Origin: Dichetophora obliterata
Lineage: Eukaryota > Arthropoda > Insecta > Diptera > Sciomyzidae
Assembly (NCBI GenBank): GCA_963920525.1
Contig: OY986439.1
Location: 51,829,482 to 51,893,481, forward strand
Direction of reading: 5' to 3'
Length of the DNA: 64,000 nt
Positions within the stretch are counted from its first letter, which is position 1, and each line of letters opens with the position of its first letter. Of this stretch, positions 1 to 11,046 are shown piece after piece. A program made the position numbers and the translations under genes. The notes beneath the pieces are model-generated. The model was given only the letters and a program-made list of their open reading frames with translations, had not been told where the DNA came from and searched no databases.

Positions 1-424
1 TAAGCTATTCCATATCACAATTTTTTATATATTTGTGGGCGTTAAAAGGGGGTGTGGCAATTTTTTTCTTAAACCATATTGTTCTCGAAGCTAGTCCACT
101 GCCAAAATTTAATCTCAATCGGAAAAGTAGTTTCGAAGTCTTGTGATCTTTTCTTAAAAGTAGGCGTAGCTTTAGCGTGACCACGCCCATTTTAATTGTA
201 GTTTCCGGCAGTTACCATATGAACTTAATTACCAAATTTTAGCTAAATATGACCAAAACCGTCTTAAGTATAACATTGTTATTGATTTGTGAGCGTTAAA
301 ATGGGGTATGGCAACATTTTCTTTTTTCTCAAGACTTCGCGTTGCAATTACGAACAAACTCGTACAAGGAAGTATCCAATTTGGTCCAATTGAATGAATC
401 GGAACAAATACGCGGAACAAATAC
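1..424. repeat. Unclassified interspersed repeat, two related segments
   Basis: Two related stretches (about 25-70 and 280-320) share the words gtgggcgttaaaa or gtgagcgttaaaa followed by ggggtatggcaa, in the style of GTGGGCG-rich interspersed repeats of flies. No coding capacity was recognised. The segment ends where the hexanucleotide array begins. The family is not identified. Confidence 0.4.
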
Positions 425-2819
425 GATATAGATAAAGATATAGATATAGATATAGATATAGATATAGATATAGATATAGATATAGATATAGATATAGATA
501 TAGATATAGATATAGATATAGATATAGATATAGATATAGATATAGATATAGATATAGATATAGATATAGATATAGATATAGATATAGATATAGATATAGA
601 TATAGATATAGATATAGATATAGATATAGATATAGATATAGATATAGATATAGATATAGATATAGATATAGATATAGATATAGATATAGATATAGATATA
701 GATATAGATATAGATATAGATATAGATATAGATATAGATATAGATATAGATATAGATATAGATATAGATATAGATATAGATATAGATATAGATATAGATA
801 TAGATATAGATATAGATATAGATATAGATATAGATATAGATATAGATATAGATATAGATATAGATATAGATATAGATATAGATATAGATATAGATATAGA
901 TATAGATATAGATATAGATATAGATATAGATATAGATATAGATATAGATATAGATATAGATATAGATATAGATATAGATATAGATATAGATATAGATATA
1001 GATATAGATATAGATATAGATATAGATATAGATATAGATATAGATATAGATATAGATATAGATATAGATATAGATATAGATATAGATATAGATATAGATA
1101 TAGATATAGATATAGATATAGATATAGATATAGATATAGATATAGATATAGATATAGATATAGATATAGATATAGATATAGATATAGATATAGATATAGA
1201 TATAGATATAGATATAGATATAGATATAGATATAGATATAGATATAGATATAGATATAGATATAGATATAGATATAGATATAGATATAGATATAGATATA
1301 GATATAGATATAGATATAGATATAGATATAGATATAGATATAGATATAGATATAGATATAGATATAGATATAGATATAGATATAGATATAGATATAGATA
1401 TAGATATAGATATAGATATAGATATAGATATAGATATAGATATAGATATAGATATAGATATAGATATAGATATAGATATAGATATAGATATAGATATAGA
1501 TATAGATATAGATATAGATATAGATATAGATATAGATATAGATATAGATATAGATATAGATATAGATATAGATATAGATATAGATATAGATATAGATATA
1601 GATATAGATATAGATATAGATATAGATATAGATATAGATATAGATATAGATATAGATATAGATATAGATATAGATATAGATATAGATATAGATATAGATA
1701 TAGATATAGATATAGATATAGATATAGATATAGATATAGATATAGATATAGATATAGATATAGATATAGATATAGATATAGATATAGATATAGATATAGA
1801 TATAGATATAGATATAGATATAGATATAGATATAGATATAGATATAGATATAGATATAGATATAGATATAGATATAGATATAGATATAGATATAGATATA
1901 GATATAGATATAGATATAGATATAGATATAGATATAGATATAGATATAGATATAGATATAGATATAGATATAGATATAGATATAGATATAGATATAGATA
2001 TAGATATAGATATAGATATAGATATAGATATAGATATAGATATAGATATAGATATAGATATAGATATAGATATAGATATAGATATAGATATAGATATAGA
2101 TATAGATATAGATATAGATATAGATATAGATATAGATATAGATATAGATATAGATATAGATATAGATATAGATATAGATATAGATATAGATATAGATATA
2201 GATATAGATATAGATATAGATATAGATATAGATATAGATATAGATATAGATATAGATATAGATATAGATATAGATATAGATATAGATATAGATATAGATA
2301 TAGATATAGATATAGATATAGATATAGATATAGATATAGATATAGATATAGATATAGATATAGATATAGATATAGATATAGATATAGATATAGATATAGA
2401 TATAGATATAGATATAGATATAGATATAGATATAGATATAGATATAGATATAGATATAGATATAGATATAGATATAGATATAGATATAGATATAGATATA
2501 GATATAGATATAGATATAGATATAGATATAGATATAGATATAGATATAGATATAGATATAGATATAGATATAGATATAGATATAGATATAGATATAGATA
2601 TAGATATAGATATAGATATAGATATAGATATAGATATAGATATAGATATAGATATAGATATAGATATAGATATAGATATAGATATAGATATAGATATAGA
2701 TATAGATATAGATATAGATATAGATATAGATATAGATATAGATATAGATATAGATATAGATATAGATATAGATATAGATATAGATATAGATATAGATATA
2801 GATATAGATATAGATATAG
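425..2819 (+). repeat. (GATATA)n hexanucleotide array, block 1
   Basis: About 2.4 kb, roughly 399 units, of uninterrupted GATATA repeats. The only variant seen is a T-to-A change near 436, at the outer edge. The right end runs directly into the 5' truncation point of an R1-clade retrotransposon. The array reads open in several frames as dipeptide repeats, which are artefacts of the repeat. Confidence 0.98.
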
Positions 2820-4224
2820 ACATAGTATCAGACTATCTGGATAACAGAATTTTAATCTATGAGACGGAAAATGGTATAAAAGAGCACCAAATAACAGCAG
2901 GTGTACCTCAGGGCTCAGTATTAGGACCATTCCTGTGGAATGTAATGTACGATGGTCTACTGAATTTGGAATTACAAGAAGGTGCAAAACTAATAGGTTA
3001 CGCTGATGATATTGCTCTGGTAGTAAACCAGCGAACTGCCGAATTAATCGAGATAGTGGTAAACGATAGCTTATGTCGTTGTAACAGATGGCTGCGAAGA
3101 AACGGTTTGAAACTTGCAGTTCCAAAAACGGAAGCAATTCTAGTGACAGATCGTAGGGTCTTCAAAATACCGAAAATACGTCTACAAGATAGAGAGATAC
3201 CCTTTAAACGAAGCTTATGCTATTTGGGTGTGCAATTAGATGACAAACTTAGCTTTGGACAGCACGTAGTAAATATTCGTGACAAAGCTTTGCGAACGGC
3301 AGCATCATTGGCCAGAATAATGCCAAACTGTGGTGGCCCAAGGCCGCAGATGAGAACATTAATAAACAGCGTAGTACACTCCCAGCTTCTTTATGCTGCT
3401 CCAACCTTTGTCAGGGCACTGAATCTGAAGAATAATATGAGGGAACTACAGAAAGCACAGAGAGTTAGTGCTCTCCGTATTATATCAGCGTACCGTACAG
3501 TGTCCACAAGTGCGGCTTTAGTGCTTGCAGGTCTGCCACCAATAGACTTATTAATACTGGAAAGAGAAGAAATATATACCCAAACTAAACTTATAAGTTG
3601 GGCGAACACTAATACACAAGAGCGAAAGAAAAAAATTTCAGAAATAAAAATTAATGCCAGGGACAATGTAGTGACTAAATGGCAAGAACGTTGGAATCAA
3701 AACATGAACGGGAGCTGGACATATAGCCTTATCCCCAATATAAAAGTCTGGCTGGAAAGACGACATGGAAACATGGGATATTTTCTGACTCAGGCTATGA
3801 CAAACCATGGTAGTTTTAACAAATACCTGCATAGATTTAAACTTAAAGAAATAAGCAGCTGTGATTCATGCGCAGCGCTAGAAGAAGATGCAAAGCACAT
3901 ACTTTTCGAATGTGAAAAGTGGTTGGAGGAGAGACGAGCTTTAAATGATATGCTAGGTGTTACATTAACTGAAGAGAATCTGTTGAACGAAATGCTAAAA
4001 TCTGAACATGCATGGACTTTGTGTGAAAGACACATAAATAAAATATTAAAGGAGAGAAACTTCAGTAGTTCCGAACCTCCTTGCTTAAGGAGGACGTAGG
4101 AATCTAACGAAATCAAACCCCCGTCCTGATGAAATGCTGACGCGGTTCCGGGGTGGAGCTGGTGGAGTATCGTGGGGCCACTAGATGATAGCGCGCTATC
4201 ACTACGTCCAACAAAAAAAAAAAA
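2820..4224 (+). mobile_element. R1-clade non-LTR retrotransposon, 5'-truncated copy
   Basis: This is the 3' part of the element at 5761-9011: the sequence from 2821 matches that from 7604 onward almost base for base through the 3' UTR. It ends in 12 A residues (4213-4224) followed by GATATA. Two substitutions are visible in the 3' UTR relative to the longer copy, so both insertions look recent. Its 5' junction lies directly against array block 1, with no other DNA between. Confidence 0.93.
2822..4099 (+). pseudogene. ORF2 3' fragment of R1-clade retrotransposon
   Basis: An open frame of 425 codons corresponding to residues 580-1005 of the intact ORF2 at 5868-8885. It retains the reverse transcriptase GVPQGS and YADD motifs (YADD codons begin at 2999), the thumb and the C-terminal CCHC finger, but lacks the endonuclease and the first RT motifs. 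Five amino acid substitutions and a one-residue deletion separate it from the longer copy. It has no start codon of its own and should not make active enzyme. It is a product of incomplete target-primed reverse transcription. Confidence 0.93.
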
Positions 4225-5760
4225 GATATAGATATAGATATAGATATAGATATAGATATAGATATAGATATAGATATAGATATAGATATAGATATAGATA
4301 TAGATATAGATATAGATATAGATATAGATATAGATATAGATATAGATATAGATATAGATATAGATATAGATATAGATATAGATATAGATATAGATATAGA
4401 TATAGATATAGATATAGATATAGATATAGATATAGATATAGATATAGATATAGATATAGATATAGATATAGATATAGATATAGATATAGATATAGATATA
4501 GATATAGATATAGATATAGATATAGATATAGATATAGATATAGATATAGATATAGATATAGATATAGATATAGATATAGATATAGATATAGATATAGATA
4601 TAGATATAGATATAGATATAGATATAGATATAGATATAGATATAGATATAGATATAGATACAGATATAGATATAGATATAGATATAGATATAGATATAGA
4701 TATAGATATAGATATAGATATAGATATAGATATAGATATAGATATAGATATAGATATAGATATAGATATAGATATAGATATAGATATAGATATAGATATA
4801 GATATAGATATAGATATAGATATAGATATAGATATAGATATAGATATAGATATAGATATAGATATAGATATAGATATAGATATAGATATAGATATAGATA
4901 TAGATATAGATATAGATATAGATATAGATATAGATATAGATATAGATATAGATATAGATATAGATATAGATATAGATATAGATATAGATATAGATATAGA
5001 TATAGATATAGATATAGATATAGATATAGATATAGATATAGATATAGATATAGATATAGATATAGATATAGATATAGATATAGATATAGATATAGATATA
5101 GATATAGATATAGATATAGATATAGATATAGATATAGATATAGATATAGATATAGATATAGATATAGATATAGATATAGATATAGATATAGATATAGATA
5201 TAGATATAGATATAGATATAGATATAGATATAGATATAGATATAGATATAGATATAGATATAGATATAGATATAGATATAGATATAGATATAGATATAGA
5301 TATAGATATAGATATAGATATAGATATAGATATAGATATAGATATAGATATAGATATAGATATAGATATAGATATAGATATAGATATAGATATAGATATA
5401 GATATAGATATAGATATAGATATAGATATAGATATAGATATAGATATAGATATAGATATAGATATAGATATAGATATAGATATAGATATAGATATAGATA
5501 TAGATATAGATATAGATATAGATATAGATATAGATATAGATATAGATATAGATATAGATATAGATATAGATATAGATATAGATATAGATATAGATATAGA
5601 TATAGATATAGATATAGATATAGATATAGATATAGATATAGATATAGATATAGATATAGATATAGATATAGATATAGATATAGATATAGATATAGATATA
5701 GATATAGATATAGATATAGATATAGATATAGATATAGATATAGATATAGATATAGATATA
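4225..5760 (+). repeat. (GATATA)n hexanucleotide array, block 2
   Basis: About 1.5 kb, roughly 256 units, separating the two R1-clade copies. One T-to-C variant at about 4661 is the only interruption seen. The array starts immediately after the oligo-A tail of the left copy and ends at the 5' junction of the right copy, so it is shared flanking DNA for both insertions. Confidence 0.98.
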
Positions 5761-5871
5761 GAAGCGGAAACGAGATGCATACTATGCCATGAAAGTGGCT
5801 CAATAAATTCTCAGCATTATATTAGTAGTACAGCGTGTGCAATCAACATAAGAAATAAAGCAAGAAAATGA
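5761..5871 (+). pseudogene. ORF1 (gag-like) 3' end with last zinc knuckle
   Basis: The frame ending in TGA at 5869-5871 encodes about 36 residues. They contain C-x2-C-x9-H-x6-C, which fits the last zinc knuckle of R1-clade ORF1 proteins; these nucleic-acid-binding proteins package the element RNA. The rest of ORF1 is missing because the copy is 5'-truncated. The stop codon overlaps the ORF2 start as ATGA, suggesting that ORF2 is translated by termination-reinitiation, as known for SART1 of the same clade. It is too short to act as a protein. Confidence 0.72.
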
Positions 5872-8800
5872 TCACGAAATTTCTACAGATCAATCTAGGA
5901 CGGGGTAGAGAAGCGCAAGACCTGATGATACAGAAGGCGACAGAGATTAATGCAGACATACTTTTAATAAGCGAACCGTACAGAAACCCACCATCCCAAG
6001 TTTGGTACGAAGACAAAAACCATTGCGCAGCCATCATGGTAAGAAACAGAAGATTAATAATAAGCGAAGTTGATGAAAGCAACGCTGGCTTCGTATATGT
6101 CACAGTGGGCAAAATTAGGGTATATAGTTGCTACTTTTCACCAAATATAGACTTTAATTTGTTTGCAGAAGCCCTTAACATACTTGATGTTTCTATCAGG
6201 TCCTCAAAATATAAAGTGATCATTGGAGGAGACTTCAATAGTAAATCTACAGAATGGAACTCCAAAAAAATGGATAAAAAGGGTACTACAGTGTGTGAAA
6301 TGGTTGCTAGTCTTGGTCTTACGATATTTAATATCGGAGACAAACTTACCTTTCGGAGAGGTACAGGTGGTAGTATTATCGACATCACCTTTGGAACGAC
6401 AAACCTCTACAATGAAAACATGAATTGGATAGTGCTGGAAGATCTCACCTTAAGTGACCACCAGTATATCTCATTTAATATAGATGAACGTCCAAATATG
6501 AGTGTAGAAGATGCAAATTTCCCAAGATGGAACGTCAGAAAACTTGATGACAAAAAATTGTCCGATTATATTACTCGGGCTAAGGATAGAAATATGGATA
6601 ACCAATCCGAAAATATAAATGTAGAAAATGCCGCAGAGTCGCTGACGAAGATACTCACAAAAGCGTGTAATGTCGCAATGCCAAGAGCTCAAAAATACAA
6701 TAACAAGCGCCCAGTATACTGGTGGAATGCTAAAATACGTGAGTTGAGGGCGAAATGCCTTGCAGCACGTCGAGCGTCAACACGAAACTATGATAACCAG
6801 CTCTTAACGGTTGAGTATAAAACGGCACGTAAAACCTTAAGAACAGCCATAAAAGAGAGTAAGAAAAGATGCTGGACAGAGCTATGTAACGAAATAGATT
6901 CCGACCCATGGGGCAAACCGTACAAAATTGTGATGAAAAAGCTTGGTAGCATTAAACCTATACCCGGCATTAAAGAACCAGTGTGGGCAACAACAATAGT
7001 AGAAACACTATTTCCATTCGATGAAGATGGGCTAAAAAGAGAACCAAATTATCAAGTCGAAGGTTTCATCCCTCTGAACGTAGGTGACATTACACATGCA
7101 TGTAGTAAACTAAAAATAGGTAAGAGCCCAGGACCAGATGGTATACCAAATGAGGTCATAAAAGTAGTATGTGAGATATGGCCAGATCTTTTACTTGAAG
7201 TCTTCAATTCATGTCTAATAAACGGAATCTTTCCAGCTAAATGGAAAATACAAAAGTTAGTTTTGTTACGAAAGGGAAATAAACCATTAAATGAGCCTAG
7301 TTCCTATAGACCACTCTGTATGTTGGATTCACTAGGAAAATTATTAGAGTACGTAATGCTAAAACGTTTGGAAGAGCGCATAGATGACCTTGGCGGACTA
7401 TCCCCTATGCAACATGGCTTCCGCAAAGGGAAGAGTACAGTTGATGCCATTAGCGCAGTATGCAATAAAGCTATACAGGCCAAAACAACAGGAGAATACT
7501 GCTCAATAATAACACTAGATGTTAAAAATGCTTTTAACACAGTAAAGTGGAAAGTAGTACTACAAGCTTTCAGAAACCGACGTTTAGATAACTATCTCTT
7601 TAACATAGTATCAGACTATCTGGATAACAGAATTTTAATCTATGAGACGGAAAATGGTATAAAAGAGCACCAAATAACAGCAGGTGTACCTCAGGGCTCA
7701 GTATTAGGACCATTCCTGTGGAATGTAATGTACGATGGTCTACTGAATTTGGAATTACAAGAAGGTGCAAAACTAATAGGTTACGCTGATGATATTGCTC
7801 TGGTAGTAAACCAGCGAACTGCCGAATTAATCGAGATAGTGGTAAACGATAGCTTATGTCGTTGTAACAGATGGCTGCGAAGAAACGGTTTGAAACTTGC
7901 AGTTCCAAAAACGGAAGCAATTCTAGTGACAGATCGTAGGGTCTTCAAAATACCAAAAATACGTCTACAAGATAGAGAGATACCCTTTAAACGAAGCTTA
8001 TGCTATTTGGGTGTGCAATTAGATGACAAACTTAGCTTTGGACAGCACGTAGTAAATATTCGTGACAAAGCTTTGCGAACGGCAGCATCATTGGCCAGAA
8101 TAATGCCAAACTGTGGTGGCCCAAGGCCGCAGATGAGAAAATTAATAAACAGCGTAGTACACTCCCAGCTTCTTTATGCTGCTCCAACCTTTGTCAGGGC
8201 ACTGAATCTGAAGAATAATATGAGGGAACTACAGAAAGCACAGAGAGTTAGTGCTCTCCGTATTATATCAGCGTACCGTACAGTGTCCACAAGTGCGGCT
8301 TTAGTGCTTGCAGGTCTGCCACCAATAGACTTATTAATACTGGAAAGAGAAGAAATATATACCCAAACTAAACTTATAAGTAGGGCGAACTCTAATACAC
8401 AAGAGCGAAAGAAAAAAATTTCAGAAATAAAAATTAATGCCAGGGACAATGTAGTGACTAAATGGCAAGAACGTTGGAATCAAAACATGAACGGGAGCTG
8501 GACATATAGCCTTATCCCCAATATAAAAGTCTGGCTGGAAAGACGACATGGAAACATGGGATATTTTCTGACTCAGGCTATGACAAACCATGGTAGTTTT
8601 AACAAATACCTGCATAGATTTAAACTTAAAGGAATAAGCAGCTGTGATTCATGCGCAGCGCTAGAAGAAGAAGATTCAAAGCACATACTTTTCGAATGTG
8701 AAAAGTGGTTGGAGGAGAGACGAGCTTTAAATGATATGCTAGGTGTTACATTAACTGAAGAGAATCTGTTGAACGAAATGCTAAAATCTGAACATGCATG

Positions 8801-8885
8801 GACTTTGTGTGAAAGACACATAAATAAAATATTAAAGGAGAGAAACTTCAGTAGTTCCGAACCTCCTTGCTTAAGGAGGACGTAG
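5868..8885 (+). CDS. ORF2 polyprotein: endonuclease and reverse transcriptase (R1 clade)
   Basis: An uninterrupted 1005-codon frame. Residues 1-220 form an APE-like endonuclease: the N-terminal QINLGR stretch, a LLISEPY motif, GGDFNS at about 120-125 and SDH at 196-198. Residues about 470-760 form the reverse transcriptase: LDVKNAF (550-556, catalytic Asp 551), GVPQGS (606-611) and YADD (639-642). A C-terminal finger C926-x2-C929-x9-H939-x4-C944 matches the R1-clade pattern. The family protein nicks a chosen target and reverse-transcribes the element RNA from the exposed 3' end. The ATG at 5868 is chosen because it overlaps the ORF1 stop. All catalytic motifs are present, so this copy could supply activity, but its promoter and most of ORF1 are gone. 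Confidence 0.93.
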   Translation: MITKFLQINLGRGREAQDLMIQKATEINADILLISEPYRNPPSQVWYEDKNHCAAIMVRNRRLIISEVDESNAGFVYVTVGKIRVYSCYFSPNIDFNLFAEALNILDVSIRSSKYKVIIGGDFNSKSTEWNSKKMDKKGTTVCEMVASLGLTIFNIGDKLTFRRGTGGSIIDITFGTTNLYNENMNWIVLEDLTLSDHQYISFNIDERPNMSVEDANFPRWNVRKLDDKKLSDYITRAKDRNMDNQSENINVENAAESLTKILTKACNVAMPRAQKYNNKRPVYWWNAKIRELRAKCLAARRASTRNYDNQLLTVEYKTARKTLRTAIKESKKRCWTELCNEIDSDPWGKPYKIVMKKLGSIKPIPGIKEPVWATTIVETLFPFDEDGLKREPNYQVEGFIPLNVGDITHACSKLKIGKSPGPDGIPNEVIKVVCEIWPDLLLEVFNSCLINGIFPAKWKIQKLVLLRKGNKPLNEPSSYRPLCMLDSLGKLLEYVMLKRLEERIDDLGGLSPMQHGFRKGKSTVDAISAVCNKAIQAKTTGEYCSIITLDVKNAFNTVKWKVVLQAFRNRRLDNYLFNIVSDYLDNRILIYETENGIKEHQITAGVPQGSVLGPFLWNVMYDGLLNLELQEGAKLIGYADDIALVVNQRTAELIEIVVNDSLCRCNRWLRRNGLKLAVPKTEAILVTDRRVFKIPKIRLQDREIPFKRSLCYLGVQLDDKLSFGQHVVNIRDKALRTAASLARIMPNCGGPRPQMRKLINSVVHSQLLYAAPTFVRALNLKNNMRELQKAQRVSALRIISAYRTVSTSAALVLAGLPPIDLLILEREEIYTQTKLISRANSNTQERKKKISEIKINARDNVVTKWQERWNQNMNGSWTYSLIPNIKVWLERRHGNMGYFLTQAMTNHGSFNKYLHRFKLKGISSCDSCAALEEEDSKHILFECEKWLEERRALNDMLGVTLTEENLLNEMLKSEHAWTLCERHINKILKERNFSSSEPPCLRRT

Positions 8886-9011
8886 GAATCTTACGAAATC
8901 AAACCCCCGTCCTGATGAAATGCTAACGCGGTTCCGGGGTGGAGCTGGTGGAGTATCGTGGGGCCACTAGATGATAGCGCGCTATCACTACGTCCAACAA
9001 AAAAAAAAAAA
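8886..9011 (+). other. R1-clade 3' UTR and oligo-A tail
   Basis: The segment from the ORF2 stop to the oligo-A run is nearly identical to 4100-4224 of the left copy, with two substitutions. It is comparatively GC-rich, with a CGGTTCCGGGG segment and gcgcgctatcac near the end. In non-LTR elements this region is recognised by the reverse transcriptase, so it is the probable RNA handle for target-primed reverse transcription. Confidence 0.8.
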
Positions 9012-9245
9012 GATATAGATATAGATATAGATATAGATATAGATATAGATATAGATATAGATATAGATATAGATAAAGATATAGATATAGATATAGATAT
9101 AGATATAGATATAGATATAGATATAGATATAGATATAGATATAGATATAGATATAGATATAGATATAGATATAGATATAGATATAGATATAGATATAGAT
9201 ATAGATATAGATATAGATATAGATATAGATATAGATATAGATACA
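9012..9245 (+). repeat. (GATATA)n hexanucleotide array, block 3
   Basis: About 39 units after the oligo-A tail of the right R1-clade copy, with one T-to-A variant near 9076. The array decays into GATACAGG at the right edge. Together with blocks 1 and 2 this suggests one ancestral array of more than 4 kb split by two insertions. Confidence 0.97.
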
Positions 9246-9279
9246 GGTAAATATTTTATTTATGACCAAATCTAATATA

Positions 9280-9304
9280 CACAGTATTACAAAAGTTTAC
9301 ATAC
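9280..9304 (+). repeat. Tc1 left terminal inverted repeat
   Basis: A 25-bp terminal repeat starting CACAGTATTAC, an exact reverse complement of 10883-10907. It is preceded by the TA target duplication. Confidence 0.95.
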
Positions 9305-9470
9305 GGGTAACAAATTTCTATTTTCTTCAAAACAGTATATTTTTTTTTACTTTTTATTTATTATTTATACATTAAATATAAAATATATAATTTTACGAAC
9401 GATGTAGAATAATTTTGTTAGTGTTATTTGAGAATAACAACATAAAGCGCATAACGCGTTCATTTTCATA

Positions 9471-9489
9471 TTTACATAAGTATACATAC
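9471..9489 (+). promoter_or_regulatory. Tc1 left inner transposase-binding site
   Basis: The 19-bp word tttacataagtatacatac is an inverted copy (18/19) of 10698-10716 and resembles the outer terminal repeat. By analogy with IR/DR elements it is the inner transposase-binding site. Confidence 0.7.
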
Positions 9490-9633
9490 CCCTCTTAAGA
9501 ATTGACGTACCATTATTAGAACCGGTGCAAATTTCATGATAATTTGCTTCATCTCATTAGAAGAGCTTTTAATCTCATAGAGTGTGGTAACATTTGTAAA
9601 AGGAAGATTATAAACTCTCGCTAGTGCAGTAAA

Positions 9634-10667
9634 ATGGGCAAGGGCAAAGAAATTTGTGAACCAATTCGAAAAACAGTAATTAAATTAAGAAATGACGGCA
9701 AATCTCTCAACGAAATTGGACAAATATTAAATTTAAAAAAGCCTACGGTCCAAACAATAATAAAAAATTTCAAAGAAAGTGGAAATTACGAAAGTAAAGC
9801 TCGTTCCGGCCGCCCTCAATTGCTTGATATTCAAACAGAACGAACTGTTATTCGCTCCGTCAAAGAAAATCCTAAGCAATGCGCAGTCGAATTAAATCGA
9901 AAAATAAAGACTGATCTGGGAGTAACTGTTTCCGACCAGACCGTTCGCAGGTCCATCAAAAGGAATGGCTATAATAGCAGAGTTGCAAGAAAAAACCACT
10001 ACTAAGAGCTGTGAACATACAAAAACGCTTGGAATACGCACAAAAGTATGAAAACGTTCATATAAATGACCCCACTTTTTGGGAAAGAGTAATATTCACC
10101 GATGAGTGTAAATTTATGGTATTTGGAGGTGATGGCCGTTCCAAAGTGTGGCGCAAGGCGAATACGGAGTTATTACCCCAAAATGTTAACTCCACAGTGA
10201 AACATGGAGGCGGGTCAGTCATGGTCTGGGGATGTATGGCAGCAAATGGTGTTGGCAAACTGCGATTCATCGATGGTATTATGGATAAGACCATGTATGT
10301 GGATATTTTAAAGGACAGCTACCTCCCTAGCATTGAAATGTTGGATCTGGAAGGAAATTCTATATTTCTGCAGGATAACGATCCGAAGCATTCTTCGAAG
10401 ATAGTGAAGGAATGGCTTCTCTATAACGTCAAACACAAGCTGGAACATCCCCCACAATCTTCTGACCTAAATGTTATTGAGCATTTATGGGATGTTTTGA
10501 AACGAGGTCTGAAAAAACGTCACATCACATCCATTTCATCGTTGAAGGAAGCCTTGCAGGACGAGTGGAGCAAAATTAATCCTGAAATAACCAAAAAATT
10601 GGCTTTTTCCATGCCATCTCGATTATCAGCTGTAATAAAAGCCAAAGGAGGACACACAAACTACTAA
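9634..10667 (+). pseudogene. Tc1 transposase with one frameshift
   Basis: Two adjacent frames (9634-10005, 123 codons; 10011-10667, 218 codons) together give about 341 residues, the usual Tc1 length. The first has the paired helix-turn-helix DNA-binding region and a GRP motif. The second has the catalytic core: FTDE, then QDNDPKH, then 34 residues to the Glu of NVIEHLW, that is DD34E, plus the GGGSVMVWG stretch. One A is missing from an A run near 9990-9995, which puts a stop at about 10003-10005. Otherwise the gene appears intact, so the loss is recent or is a homopolymer sequencing error. The enzyme family catalyses cut-and-paste transposition into TA. Confidence 0.92.
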
Positions 10668-10697
10668 TTAAAGATTTTTTCAGTATATTTACCATCC

Positions 10698-10716
10698 GTA
10701 TGTAAACTTATGTAAA
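10698..10716 (+). promoter_or_regulatory. Tc1 right inner transposase-binding site
   Basis: The word gtatgtaaacttatgtaaa is an inverted partner of 9471-9489 and shares its first twelve bases with the outer right repeat at 10883. It lies just downstream of the transposase stop. Confidence 0.7.
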
Positions 10717-10882
10717 TTTGAAGAAAACCAAAATATGAATTATTTTATGTTATTTACTACATACCCATGAAGTTATAATATTTTTAAGTTTAGTTTTTCC
10801 AATAAAATGCGATACAAAATAATAAATATTATTCTAACATTTTTTTATTAACATTTATTTAAAAAACTAAAATATGTGGGGG

Positions 10883-10907
10883 GTATGTAAACTTTTGTAA
10901 TACTGTG
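10883..10907 (-). repeat. Tc1 right terminal inverted repeat
   Basis: A perfect inverted copy of 9280-9304, followed by TA. Confidence 0.95.
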
Positions 10908-11046
10908 TATAAAAAACTCGTGTCACGGTGTTTGTTGCAGAACTCCTTCGAAACGGCTCAACCGATTTTCATGAAAATTTGTATGTATATTAAGTAAATA
11001 TGAAAATAAGTCTTAAAGTATATTTCACTCTCCTGCCCTCAGTGGG

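Larger units (their letters stand above)
5761..9011 (+). mobile_element. R1-clade non-LTR retrotransposon, near-complete ORF2 copy
   Basis: Contains the last codons of ORF1, an intact ORF2, a 3' UTR of about 113 nt and 13 A residues (8999-9011), followed by GATATA. The 5' end falls inside ORF1, so this copy is also truncated. R1-clade membership is inferred from the APE-type endonuclease, RT motifs such as LDVKNAF and GVPQGS, the C-terminal CCHC finger and the absence of an RNase H domain. Array DNA on both sides, beyond the oligo-A tail, favours the array being the target rather than the element's own tail. Confidence 0.9.
9280..10907 (+). mobile_element. Tc1 family DNA transposon, complete, IR/DR ends
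   Basis: A 1628 bp element with perfect 25-bp terminal inverted repeats (9280-9304 and 10883-10907) flanked by TA duplications at 9278-9279 and 10908-10909. A second pair of inverted sites lies inside (9471-9489 and 10698-10716, 18 of 19 positions matching) and resembles the outer repeats, giving the IR/DR layout with two transposase sites per end. It lies nine bases inside the Helitron-like element. Length and layout match a complete Tc1 element. Confidence 0.95.

Noticed and set aside
229..2823. Long open frames of dipeptide repeats (SI, LY, RY, DI) across the GATATA arrays
   Set aside because: They exist only because a 6-bp repeat without a stop in that frame stays open; no start context or non-repetitive domain belongs to them.
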